Positions 1 through 6,010 of a stretch of 7,471 nucleotides of DNA are shown piece by piece. The position numbers were made by a program, and so were the translations under genes. The stretch comes from Desulfurococcales archaeon (GTDB lineage Archaea > Thermoproteota > Thermoprotei_A > CAZTBM01 > SZUA-1508). Location of the stretch: the NCBI GenBank assembly GCA_015661855.1, contig DQVH01000083.1, positions 1 through 7,471 of the forward strand, read 5' to 3'. Below the pieces are notes generated by a model. The model was not told where the DNA came from. It made no database searches and saw only the letters and a program-made list of their open reading frames with translations. Position 1 is the first letter of the stretch. Every line of letters starts with the position of its first letter.

Positions 1-200
1 CTTAACGCCTCTATACACTGCTTTCTCGCATCAGCAGCTATCTTCTCTATTCTAAGTAAGTAATTCCTTATATTACGTATCCATAGTGCCATTTGAAACC
101 TCTGATTTAACCCAGTGAATATGAAGAACATTAACGTTAGAAATATTAACGTATTAATAAGCGACATTATGTCATATGAGCCAGTTTGAAACATAATCAT
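1..200 (-). CDS. N-terminal part of a membrane-anchored protein of unknown function (possibly DUF1512 family)
   Basis: The complement of 1-200 is an open frame of 66 codons with no stop, beginning at an ATG at 200 (or a second ATG at 194) and leaving the window at its left edge. The product starts with a short polar stretch, then one hydrophobic segment at about residues 12-31 (MSLINTLIFLTLMFFIFTGL), followed by a basic, probably cytoplasmic or coiled region (RNIRNYLLRIEKIAADARK). That is the pattern of a single N-terminal membrane anchor or signal-anchor. GTGA lies 5' of the start and is better spaced for the ATG at 194. The gene is 77 bases downstream of map on the same strand, so it could be read from the map transcript or from its own promoter. 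The N-terminal pattern reminds me of the archaeal DUF1512 family, but too little is visible to be sure; the function is unknown. Confidence 0.65.
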   Translation of the reverse strand, partial: MIMFQTGSYDIMSLINTLIFLTLMFFIFTGLNQRFQMALWIRNIRNYLLRIEKIAADARKQCIEAL

Positions 201-220
201 CTCTCACTTCACATTAGTCT

Positions 221-257
221 TTAACCCTCAGGAGTAACATAACTACTCTAGGGTTAA
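221..257. repeat. Imperfect inverted repeat (hairpin) between map and the upstream-edge gene
   Basis: TTAACCCT at 221-228 is the exact reverse complement of AGGGTTAA at 250-257. Inside it GAGTA (232-236) pairs with TACTC (244-248), with a G.T pair (231/249), a two-base bulge (229-230) and a 7-base loop. On the minus strand it starts about 20 bases after the map stop and ends about 20 bases before the next start. No T-run follows, so it is not a classic archaeal terminator; it may be an operator, a processing stem or chance. Confidence 0.45.
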
Positions 258-277
258 TATAGGTTTCATGTCGAGTT

Positions 278-1234
278 TTAAGGCTTAGTAATTACAATTA
301 TATCTTTATCTGTAACTAGTATTGTATGTTCAGCCTGAACAACAATACCATTTAATCCCTCAATGAGAACTGGGTATCCCTGAAGTATACCCCTCCTAGT
401 TAAACTTTTTAGAGTCTTCCTTAAAGTATTTGGTTCAGCCAATTCTGTAAGCCATCTCTCAGAGAAAGGTAGCCACTTATACTCAGACTTAACCTTACTA
501 ATTATCTTCTCCTCTATTTTAGATTGTGGTTTTCTAACTTTACGTAGAGAGTAAATGTATATTTCCTTTGAATCCCTTACATAGCCTGCACCGTTTGTTG
601 CAAAAGGCTCTATAGCATAAGTATGCCATGGCTTAAGTTTTTCAAGTGAAAACGTTTTAACATTAGGTATTGATGTTCCTGCATGTAGACTATACCTTTT
701 CACCTCATGACCGCTAAGATTCCTTATAGGCTTATAACCATACCTCTTAATAGTTTCCTCAATAACTTTACTCAACTCACTAATACGAATACCCGGTTTA
801 GCTATGGTTAATGCGTTTTCTAAAGCTGCTTCAACCGCTTCAACCATATCCTCATAGTTAGGGTTTAGCGTTACAGTTTTAGCTATATCAGCTATAAATC
901 CGTTTACCTGAACTCCGATATCAACCTTTACAACACCATCTTCAGGTACTATAGTATTATCACCTATTGGTGATGTATAGTGTGCTGCAACATTATTAAT
1001 CGATATATTCGTGGGGAATGCAGGCTTACCCCCATACTCTTTAATTTTCCTTTCAGAAAACTCACATAACTCTAAAACCCTAATACCCGGTTTAACAAGT
1101 CTAATAGTCTCATTCAATACCCTATAGGCAATTCTTCCAGCCTTAATATAATACTCTAATGCTTCCTCGGGCGATACCTCATCTCCATACTCCATAATAT
1201 TATTTACACCCCCTTCTTCAATTAATAATGCCAA
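278..1234 (-). CDS. map: Methionine aminopeptidase, type II (archaeal MetAP)
   Basis: Cytosolic metalloprotease that removes the initiator methionine from nascent proteins with a small second residue. The pita-bread-fold motifs are in order: AAHYTSP (His85), the dimetal ligands Asp105 (KVDIG) and Asp116 (GFIAD), His176 in LSGHEV, LHAG (His184), Glu209 in AIEPFAT and Glu302 in VQAEHT. The type II insert between His176 and the last Glu is present (about residues 228-285, containing the WLPFSERWL segment). The 318-residue reading starts at TTG 1234 with GAGGG 4 bases upstream. An ATG at 1195 (Met14) gives 305 residues, closer to the ~295 typical of archaeal enzymes, and has a GGGGTG 11 bases upstream; the first 13 residues are therefore doubtful. 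The gene is divergent from the plus-strand cluster and lies upstream of the membrane protein gene at the left edge. Confidence 0.96.
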   Translation of the reverse strand: MALLIEEGGVNNIMEYGDEVSPEEALEYYIKAGRIAYRVLNETIRLVKPGIRVLELCEFSERKIKEYGGKPAFPTNISINNVAAHYTSPIGDNTIVPEDGVVKVDIGVQVNGFIADIAKTVTLNPNYEDMVEAVEAALENALTIAKPGIRISELSKVIEETIKRYGYKPIRNLSGHEVKRYSLHAGTSIPNVKTFSLEKLKPWHTYAIEPFATNGAGYVRDSKEIYIYSLRKVRKPQSKIEEKIISKVKSEYKWLPFSERWLTELAEPNTLRKTLKSLTRRGILQGYPVLIEGLNGIVVQAEHTILVTDKDIIVITKP

Positions 1235-1242
1235 ATTACCCT

Positions 1243-1274
1243 CTTTAAAGCTAGAAGTAGTTAACCTTTAAATA
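1243..1274. promoter_or_regulatory. Divergent promoter region: two TATA-like boxes
   Basis: The 105 bases between the divergent starts hold two TATA-like elements. CTTTAAAG (1243-1250) is palindromic. TTTAAATA (1267-1274), preceded by AACC (BRE-like), is readable on the plus strand and gives a predicted plus start of transcription near 1295-1300, about 40 bases before the hydrolase ATG. On the minus strand TATTTAAAGG would start transcription near 1244, and CTTTAAAG near 1221-1225. These fit the TTG (1234) and ATG (1195) alternatives for map respectively. Assignment is by spacing only. Confidence 0.5.
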
Positions 1275-1320
1275 TTGTCATATACGATTTGATTACTAGA
1301 ATAGGCTTTATGTTGTTAGA

Positions 1321-1330
1321 GAGGGGTGAT
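1321..1330 (+). promoter_or_regulatory. Shine-Dalgarno site of the UPF0173 hydrolase gene
   Basis: GAGGGGTGAT, whose GGTGAT matches the archaeal anti-SD end (AUCACCUCC), sits 9 bases upstream of the ATG at 1340. It supports that start over the out-of-frame ATG at 1329, and implies a leadered rather than leaderless transcript. Confidence 0.7.
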
Positions 1331-1339
1331 GTATAGTTT

Positions 1340-2005
1340 ATGGGCTATATTAGGTGGCTTGGTCATGCAGCTTTTGAGGTAGAGTTAGATGGTAAAATAC
1401 TATACTTTGATCCATGGATTACTAATCCACTCTCACCAGTAAAGCTAAATGAGATAACTAAAGCTGACTTAATACTCGTAACTCACGGCCACTTTGATCA
1501 TACTGGTGAATCTGCTGAAATATCTAAGAAGACTGGAGCACCAGTCATAGCAATATATGAGGTTGCTGAGGAGCTTAGCAGGAAGGGAGCTAAAACTATA
1601 GGTATGAATATTGGGGGTACAGTTACCGTTAAGGAGTTAAAGATTGTTATGGTACCAGCATATCATAGTTCACCTTGGGGTTCACCAGTAGGATTCATCG
1701 TTATAGGTAAAGAGACTAGTATATACCATGCTGGTGATACTGGAGTATTCTACGATATGAAACTGATAGGTGAATTATACTCGCCAAAAATAGCATTATT
1801 ACCTATAGGTAGCCACTACACTATGGGCCCCTATGAAGCAGCTAAAGCAATAGAACTACTCCAACCGGAAATAGTTATACCAATGCACTATGGTACATTT
1901 GATGTAATAAAGAGGGATCCAAGTGAACTAATTAGAGAGGTTGAAAAAAGAAAACTTAAAGTCAAAATAGTACCCTTAAAACCTGGAGAAAAATACACTT
2001 TCTAA
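1340..2005 (+). CDS. UPF0173-type metal-dependent hydrolase (metallo-beta-lactamase fold)
   Basis: A 221-residue cytosolic protein with a complete metallo-beta-lactamase fold signature and no signal peptide. Metal-site residues visible: the THGHFDHTG motif (His49, His51, Asp53, His54), His109 in AYHSS, Asp133 in HAGDTG, and His183 in PMHYGTF. The opening IRWLGHAAFEVE and FDPWITNP are typical of the UPF0173 (YtkL-like) L-lactamase-fold group, which is conserved in archaea and many bacteria; the length matches that family. The physiological substrate is not established. It is the first gene of a compact cluster with coaD 31 bases downstream, so a link with pantothenate/CoA metabolism is possible but only inferred from position. 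The start is well supported by a good SD. Confidence 0.9.
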   Translation: MGYIRWLGHAAFEVELDGKILYFDPWITNPLSPVKLNEITKADLILVTHGHFDHTGESAEISKKTGAPVIAIYEVAEELSRKGAKTIGMNIGGTVTVKELKIVMVPAYHSSPWGSPVGFIVIGKETSIYHAGDTGVFYDMKLIGELYSPKIALLPIGSHYTMGPYEAAKAIELLQPEIVIPMHYGTFDVIKRDPSELIREVEKRKLKVKIVPLKPGEKYTF

Positions 2006-2036
2006 ACACTACAATATAGTCATAGTAAGATTAAGG

Positions 2037-2558
2037 GTGTTTAATATTGTTCAGTTAAGTACAGACAGGAAGGAGATAGTTGGTGTTGTTGCTGGAACAT
2101 TTGATAAACTACATGTAGCCCATGAAAAGCTAATAAGTGAAGCATTCAAAAATGCAGACTACGTTATAATAGGCGTAATGTCTGATAGGAAACTTTCAAA
2201 TAAAATAGCATGGGAGAAAATAGACCCCTATATGGTCAGAGTTAAACACGTAAAAGACTTATGCACTAAACTAACTAAAATGTACAGAGCTAAAAGGTTT
2301 GAAATTGTTGAGATATCGGGACCATACGATGTAGTTCTTGAGAGAAAGGAAATAGACCTCCTAGTTGTTAGTGAGGAAACACTACCTAAAGGTGTAAGAG
2401 TAAACATATTAAGGTCTAAAAGAGGATGGAAAACACTAAAACTAATAATAGTACCCGTAATGAAAACTGTTGATAATAGACCTATTACATCCCATAGAAT
2501 TAGACTTAACGAAATAGATAAACAAGGTAACCTTAAAGTAAAAATGTATACTCCATAG
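2037..2558 (+). CDS. coaD: Phosphopantetheine adenylyltransferase, archaeal type (PPAT)
   Basis: Catalyses 4'-phosphopantetheine + ATP to dephospho-CoA + PPi, the penultimate step of CoA synthesis. The 173-residue product has the nucleotidyltransferase motif at residues 20-29 (GTFDKLHVAH) and the C-terminal ITSHRIR segment (about residues 150-156) equivalent to the family's ISSxRIR phosphate-binding motif. The middle part (VIIGVMSDRK, VVSEET) fits the archaeal PPAT group rather than bacterial CoaD. The second His of HxGH is kept, but the Gly is replaced by Ala (HVAH), which is unusual. The start is GTG at 2037; no in-frame ATG lies before the catalytic motif, and the SD-like AAGGG directly abuts the start, so initiation is probably weak or coupled to the upstream gene. 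The stop codon overlaps the strong SD of pheS. Confidence 0.9.
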   Translation: MFNIVQLSTDRKEIVGVVAGTFDKLHVAHEKLISEAFKNADYVIIGVMSDRKLSNKIAWEKIDPYMVRVKHVKDLCTKLTKMYRAKRFEIVEISGPYDVVLERKEIDLLVVSEETLPKGVRVNILRSKRGWKTLKLIIVPVMKTVDNRPITSHRIRLNEIDKQGNLKVKMYTP

Positions 2559-2563
2559 GAGGT
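2557..2563 (+). promoter_or_regulatory. Strong Shine-Dalgarno of pheS overlapping the coaD stop
   Basis: AGGAGGT starts inside the TAG stop of coaD (2556-2558) and ends 8 bases before the pheS ATG at 2572. The overlap of stop and SD suggests translational coupling between coaD and pheS. Confidence 0.8.
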
Positions 2564-2571
2564 AAATATTT

Positions 2572-4059
2572 ATGGAAGTAAATGAGGTTGTAAGCTTAAC
2601 TGAAAATGAACTGAAAATACTAGGTACATTAAAGGATGGCAAAGCTTATAGAGCTAGTGAAATAGCAGGTAAACTAAATATACCTTTACCTACGGTTATG
2701 GCAGTTATCGAAAGTCTTAGGGTAAAGAATGCTGTAAAGGCTAATAGGGTAGAGGTAAAAGAGTATAAGTTAACAAGTGAGGGAGTTGAATATGCTAAGA
2801 AGGGTCTTCCAGAACTAAGACTCTATAAACTACTTATTGAATGTGGTAAACAATTAAGTATAAGGGAAATTATTGAGAGAGGATTTCCTAAAAAAGAATT
2901 ATCAATAGCTCTTAAGTGGCTTAGAGAGAAAAAATTAGCTATAGTACATGGGGGGGTAGTTAAGTTATTAAGGGAGGGACGGTTAGAACAGTTATTCCCC
3001 GAACAATCAATACTAAATAGGATTTTAAGTAAAGGTGTTATAACATCAACGAGTATAACTGCCAGTGAAGAAGATATTATTAACACATTAAAGAGTAGAG
3101 GTTTAGTTGAAGAGAAAATACTAGTTGACCTGATTATCGAAATAACAGCTACAGGTAAACTATTTTTAGAAAGAGCTAAACCAGTACTCTCAGTACTAAC
3201 ACATGAACATCTAGTTTCAGGTACCTGGCGTAAGTACCGTCTAAAACCGTACAATATTTCAGCTGAACCACCAAGAGTGTATCCGGGTAAGAAACACTTC
3301 TACTTAGAATTCATAGACTACATTAAGAAGATACTACTATCAATGGGCTTTGAGGAAGCTGAGGGACCCTACGTAGATATGGAATTCTGGAACTTTGATA
3401 TCCTATTTCAAGCTCAAGATCATCCGGCAAGGGAAATTCATGATACATTTTGGATTAAAAAGCCAAAATACGGTATTCTAGATGAAAATCTCGATATCGT
3501 TAGAAGAGTTAAAGAGGTTCATGAAAAAGGGTGGAAATATAAATGGGATATAAATATTGCTAGAAGGTTTATACTTAGAACACAGACAACTCAGGTATCA
3601 GCAAGATACCTTGTAACTCACAGAGAACCCCCCGTAAAAATGTTTGCTATAGGTAAAGTGTTTAGACCAGACCAGATAGATGCAAAACACCTACCAGAAT
3701 TCTACCAGTTTGACGGTATAGTTATGGATAGAAACTTAACGTTTAGAAATCTACTAGGAATAATAGTGGAGTTCTTTAAGCAACTTGGGATAGAGAAGGT
3801 AATGTTTAAACCAGGATACTTCCCATTCACTGAGCCATCAGTTGAAGGCTACATATATCATCCTAAAATAGGTTGGGTTGAATGCTTTGGTGCGGGAATG
3901 TTTAGACCTGAAGTATTAAAGGCCTTAGGGTTAAAATACCCTGTAGCAGCGTGGGGTATGGGTTTAGATAGAATAGCAATGATACTCTTAGGAATTAACG
4001 ATATAAGAATGCTATACTCTAAAGACATAGACTACCTTAGAAATATGAGTTTAAGGTGA
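2572..4059 (+). CDS. pheS: Phenylalanyl-tRNA synthetase, alpha subunit
   Basis: Catalytic subunit of the alpha2-beta2 class II synthetase that charges tRNA-Phe. The 495-residue protein has the archaeal/eukaryotic architecture: N-terminal winged-helix-like modules over about residues 1-200 (for example ASEIAGKLNIPLPTVMAVIE), then the class II core. Motif 1 lies at about 257-276 (MGFEEAEGPYVDMEFWNFD). LRTQTT is at 335-340. Motif 2 is at 364-382 (FRPDQIDAKHLPEFYQFDG). Phe-pocket and core segments follow at FTEPS (419-423) and GWVECFGAGMFRPEVL (434-449), and motif 3 at 461-470 (WGMGLDRIAM). All are intact. A run of seven G at 2950-2956 falls inside the N-terminal region, but the frame is continuous across it. 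The gene is followed by pheT after 6 bases. Confidence 0.97.
   Translation: MEVNEVVSLTENELKILGTLKDGKAYRASEIAGKLNIPLPTVMAVIESLRVKNAVKANRVEVKEYKLTSEGVEYAKKGLPELRLYKLLIECGKQLSIREIIERGFPKKELSIALKWLREKKLAIVHGGVVKLLREGRLEQLFPEQSILNRILSKGVITSTSITASEEDIINTLKSRGLVEEKILVDLIIEITATGKLFLERAKPVLSVLTHEHLVSGTWRKYRLKPYNISAEPPRVYPGKKHFYLEFIDYIKKILLSMGFEEAEGPYVDMEFWNFDILFQAQDHPAREIHDTFWIKKPKYGILDENLDIVRRVKEVHEKGWKYKWDINIARRFILRTQTTQVSARYLVTHREPPVKMFAIGKVFRPDQIDAKHLPEFYQFDGIVMDRNLTFRNLLGIIVEFFKQLGIEKVMFKPGYFPFTEPSVEGYIYHPKIGWVECFGAGMFRPEVLKALGLKYPVAAWGMGLDRIAMILLGINDIRMLYSKDIDYLRNMSLR
4053..4059 (+). promoter_or_regulatory. Shine-Dalgarno of pheT within the end of pheS
   Basis: AAGGTGA includes the pheS stop codon (TGA 4057-4059) and lies 6 bases before the pheT ATG. 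Termination on pheS therefore places ribosomes on the pheT initiation site, which suits 1:1 production of the two subunits. Confidence 0.75.
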
Positions 4060-4065
4060 AACTCT

Positions 4066-5733
4066 ATGCCTACAATCAGAGTTAAAAAGAGTAGGCTGAA
4101 GAAGCTCATAAACCCAGAAATACTAGATGAAGAGCTTAAACACTTACTATTTAGTATTGGATGTGAAGTTGAAGAAGTAGGCGAAAATGATGAATGGAAT
4201 ATTGAAGTTAATGCCAGTAGACTAGATATGTTAATGAGTGAGGGTATAGCTAGAGCAGTTAAGGGCATTCTGGGTATAGAACTTGGTATACCAAAGTATA
4301 ACATAGTTGATACAGGTATAACAGTTATTGTCGACCCTACAGTTAAAAATGTTAGACCGTACGTTGTATGTGCAGCAGTTTACGATCTTAATATGGATGA
4401 GGATCTCCTAAATGAGATTATGCAGTTTCAAGAAAAACTCCACATAACAATTGCTAGAAATAGAAGGAAAGCAGCAATAGGACTTCACGATTTAGACAAA
4501 ATTAAATCAAATACTATATACTATAAGGCTTTACCGCCAGATAAGATAAAGTTTAGACCATTACATGAGCTGACTGAAATGACAGGTAGAGAGATACTGG
4601 AGAAGACTGAGAAGGGTAAAGAGTATGCACACCTCCTCATAGATAAACCATTATATCCCCTACTCGTAACAAGTACCGGTATTGTTCTATCAATGCCACC
4701 TATAATAAATAGTGATTATACGAAGATTGAAACTAGTACACGAAATATATTCATAGATATTACGGGATCCGACATTAACACTTTAATAAAACTACTAGAT
4801 ATACTGGTAACTACACTTGCAGAAGCATCAAAAACTAGAAAGATAGGACTTGTAAGAGTAGAATACCCACACTCTGAAATTGAAGTACTAAAACTACCTA
4901 AACTAGAATATACTAAAATGGTAGTTACAGTTAAAGGTTTAAACTCAATTATTGGGTTAAATTTGGATGTTAACGATATTGTAAAGCTACTTAGGAAAAT
5001 GAGGTTAGAGTGTAGAGTACTAGATAAAGATAAACTTGAAGTCACTATACCACCCTATAGACATGATATAATTGGTGAAGTTGATATAGCTGAAGATGTT
5101 GCTATAGCTTATGGATACCATAATTTAACTCCAGAACCACCAACAATATACACCATAGGTAGAGAGCTCCCAAAAACGACATTTACAAGGCTTATTAGAG
5201 AGTTAATGGTGGGATTTGGTTTTCAGGAAGTAGTAACATACATGCTTGTAAGTAGGAGATTACAAGAGCTAATAGTTGATACTGGTATTTTAGAATTAGA
5301 GAACCCTGTTGTAGAGTATATGGATAGTATTAGGGCATCATTATTACCATCACATATAGTATTTGCAGCTGAAAATCAGTATAAAGAACACCCAATAAAA
5401 ATATTTGAGGTAGGTGATGTAGTTGTCTATAAAGATGACATGGTCTACACGGAAACACACTTAGCAGCACTAATACTATCATACAAAGTAGGGTTTGAAG
5501 ACATTCACGCAGTACTACACATGCTCCTTAAAAACCTAGGGTTAAAGTATAAACTAAAGCCATATGAGCATAAAGCTTTCATTAAAGGTAGAACAGCTAT
5601 AGTTGTAATTGAGGGTGAGGAAAGAGGAATTATAGGTGAGGTAAACCCCGAACTCCTAGAGAAACTGAAAATAGTATATCCTATAGCAGCATTTGAAATC
5701 AATTTAACAAACCTATGGCAGAGAAGAGGTTAA
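4066..5733 (+). CDS. pheT: Phenylalanyl-tRNA synthetase, beta subunit
   Basis: Non-catalytic partner of PheS, needed for editing of mischarged Tyr-tRNA-Phe, tRNA binding and heterotetramer assembly. At 555 residues it has the short archaeal/eukaryotic form, lacking the bacterial EMAP-like and C-terminal ferredoxin-like domains. Regions in order: N-terminal B1-type segment (1-80), with NASRLDMLMSEGIARA at about 49-64; B3/B4 editing region (about 95-255), including IGLHDLDKI and PPIINSDYTK; B5 DNA-binding-like domain (about 280-355), with the PPYRHDI (329-335) and EDVAIAYGY (343-351) signatures; and the degenerate class II core B6/B7 (about 365-555), with NPVVEYMDSIRASLLPSH (413-430) and GIIGEVNPELL (521-531). 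It directly follows pheS and ends the plus-strand cluster before the RNA-bearing gap. Confidence 0.97.
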   Translation: MPTIRVKKSRLKKLINPEILDEELKHLLFSIGCEVEEVGENDEWNIEVNASRLDMLMSEGIARAVKGILGIELGIPKYNIVDTGITVIVDPTVKNVRPYVVCAAVYDLNMDEDLLNEIMQFQEKLHITIARNRRKAAIGLHDLDKIKSNTIYYKALPPDKIKFRPLHELTEMTGREILEKTEKGKEYAHLLIDKPLYPLLVTSTGIVLSMPPIINSDYTKIETSTRNIFIDITGSDINTLIKLLDILVTTLAEASKTRKIGLVRVEYPHSEIEVLKLPKLEYTKMVVTVKGLNSIIGLNLDVNDIVKLLRKMRLECRVLDKDKLEVTIPPYRHDIIGEVDIAEDVAIAYGYHNLTPEPPTIYTIGRELPKTTFTRLIRELMVGFGFQEVVTYMLVSRRLQELIVDTGILELENPVVEYMDSIRASLLPSHIVFAAENQYKEHPIKIFEVGDVVVYKDDMVYTETHLAALILSYKVGFEDIHAVLHMLLKNLGLKYKLKPYEHKAFIKGRTAIVVIEGEERGIIGEVNPELLEKLKIVYPIAAFEINLTNLWQRRG

Positions 5734-5758
5734 AGCTAAATCTAAACAGGGAGAAAAT

Positions 5759-5786
5759 GTTAAGTTGAATACTAACACAACTTAAC
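5759..5786 (+). other. 9-bp perfect hairpin abutting the GC-rich RNA
   Basis: GTTAAGTTG (5759-5767) and CAACTTAAC (5778-5786) are exact reverse complements around a 10-base loop (AATACTAACA). It starts 26 bases after the pheT stop and ends at the base immediately before the 18-bp outer helix of the GC-rich element, so the two helices could stack coaxially. It is AT-rich and has no downstream T-run, so a terminator role for pheT is possible but not clear. It may be part of the precursor of the adjacent RNA. Confidence 0.55.
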
Positions 5787-5906
5787 TGGGCCGGGTTAGC
5801 CTACGACAACCCCGCTCCCACCGTTAAGAGCCCGCACGAGAGGGATAGTCTATCCCGCAATGAGTGCGAGTGTTAGCGGTGGGGGACAGTAGGCTAACCC
5901 GGCCCA
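5787..5906 (+). ncRNA. GC-rich structured RNA; probable box H/ACA-type guide RNA with K-turn and 18-bp closing helix
   Basis: About 75 of 120 bases are G or C, in a clearly AT-rich window, as expected for a stable RNA of a hyperthermophile. Helices read by eye: an outer helix 5787-5804 with 5889-5906 (18 bp, no mismatch), and a lower stem 5815-5823 with 5877-5885 (9 bp, one G.U) followed immediately by ACA at 5886-5888. An internal loop (5824-5832 / 5869-5876) could be the pseudouridylation pocket. The upper stem is 5833-5837 with 5864-5868. A K-turn follows, with tandem sheared G.A (5838-5839 with 5862-5863), a 3-base AAU bulge (5859-5861) and a C-stem (5840/5858, then 5842-5847 with 5851-5856) closed by a short loop. 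The K-turn and ACA exist only on the plus strand. CAAUGAG resembles the K-turn/K-loop segment of known archaeal H/ACA RNAs that binds L7Ae. The exact ends are unknown. Alternatives are an untyped stable RNA, a tyrS leader element or a small mobile element. Confidence 0.68.
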
Positions 5907-5944
5907 ACCAATCCTAGATAATAAAACCTAAATAACCCTAAACA

Positions 5945-5962
5945 TAGTGTATTTAGTGTATT
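5945..5962 (+). repeat. Tandem 9-base direct repeat in the tyrS leader
   Basis: TAGTGTATT occurs twice back to back (5945-5953 and 5954-5962), and the shorter TAGTGTA recurs at 5990-5996, 36 bases on. The copies therefore fall at multiples of 9 bases. It lies between the structured RNA and the tyrS ribosome-binding region and could be a regulator site or simple sequence drift. The surrounding 5907-5996 is AT-rich; CTAAATAA near 5929-5936 is the only weak TATA-like candidate I see. Confidence 0.4.
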
Positions 5963-5996
5963 CAATAAAGTTAAAGCTGAACATCTAAGTAGTGTA

Positions 5997-6002
5997 AGGA
6001 GG
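5997..6002 (+). promoter_or_regulatory. Strong Shine-Dalgarno upstream of the tyrS start region
   Basis: AGGAGG is the best SD in the gap. It is 18 bases before the tyrS TTG (6021), too far for efficient use there, but 8 bases before a GTG at 6011 that opens a 7-codon reading frame. A second, weaker SD (GGTGG, 6010-6014) is 6 bases before the TTG. Confidence 0.6.
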
Positions 6003-6010
6003 ACTAGTAG

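Noticed and set aside
2950..2956. Run of seven G in pheS as a possible frameshift site
   Set aside because: The frame is continuous through it and both sides match PheS architecture, so no shift is needed; at most it is a sequencing-error risk.
2823..3254. Long open frame on the minus strand inside pheS
   Set aside because: It is antisense to a fully conserved gene, has a low-complexity Ser/Ile/Leu-rich product and no motif. The same applies to the minus-strand frames in pheT, tyrS and dnaG.
5787..5906. RNase P RNA, SRP RNA, 5S rRNA or a tRNA
   Set aside because: None of the signature sequences is present: no GAGGAAAGUC-like or ACAGAA-GGCUUA RNase P blocks, no SRP helix 8 tetraloop pattern, no tRNA T-arm, and no 5S loop sequences. 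The overall fold is a single long irregular hairpin.
5787..5906. Small transposable element (MITE) from the 18-base inverted arms
   Set aside because: No flanking target-site duplication is visible, the interior is folded rather than filler, and base composition fits stable RNA. Kept only as an alternative, because copy number cannot be checked here.
5759..5906. T-box or amino-acid riboswitch controlling tyrS
   Set aside because: T-boxes are bacterial, no T-box antiterminator sequence is present, and the element ends over 100 bases before the tyrS start with no sequence seen to mask its SD.
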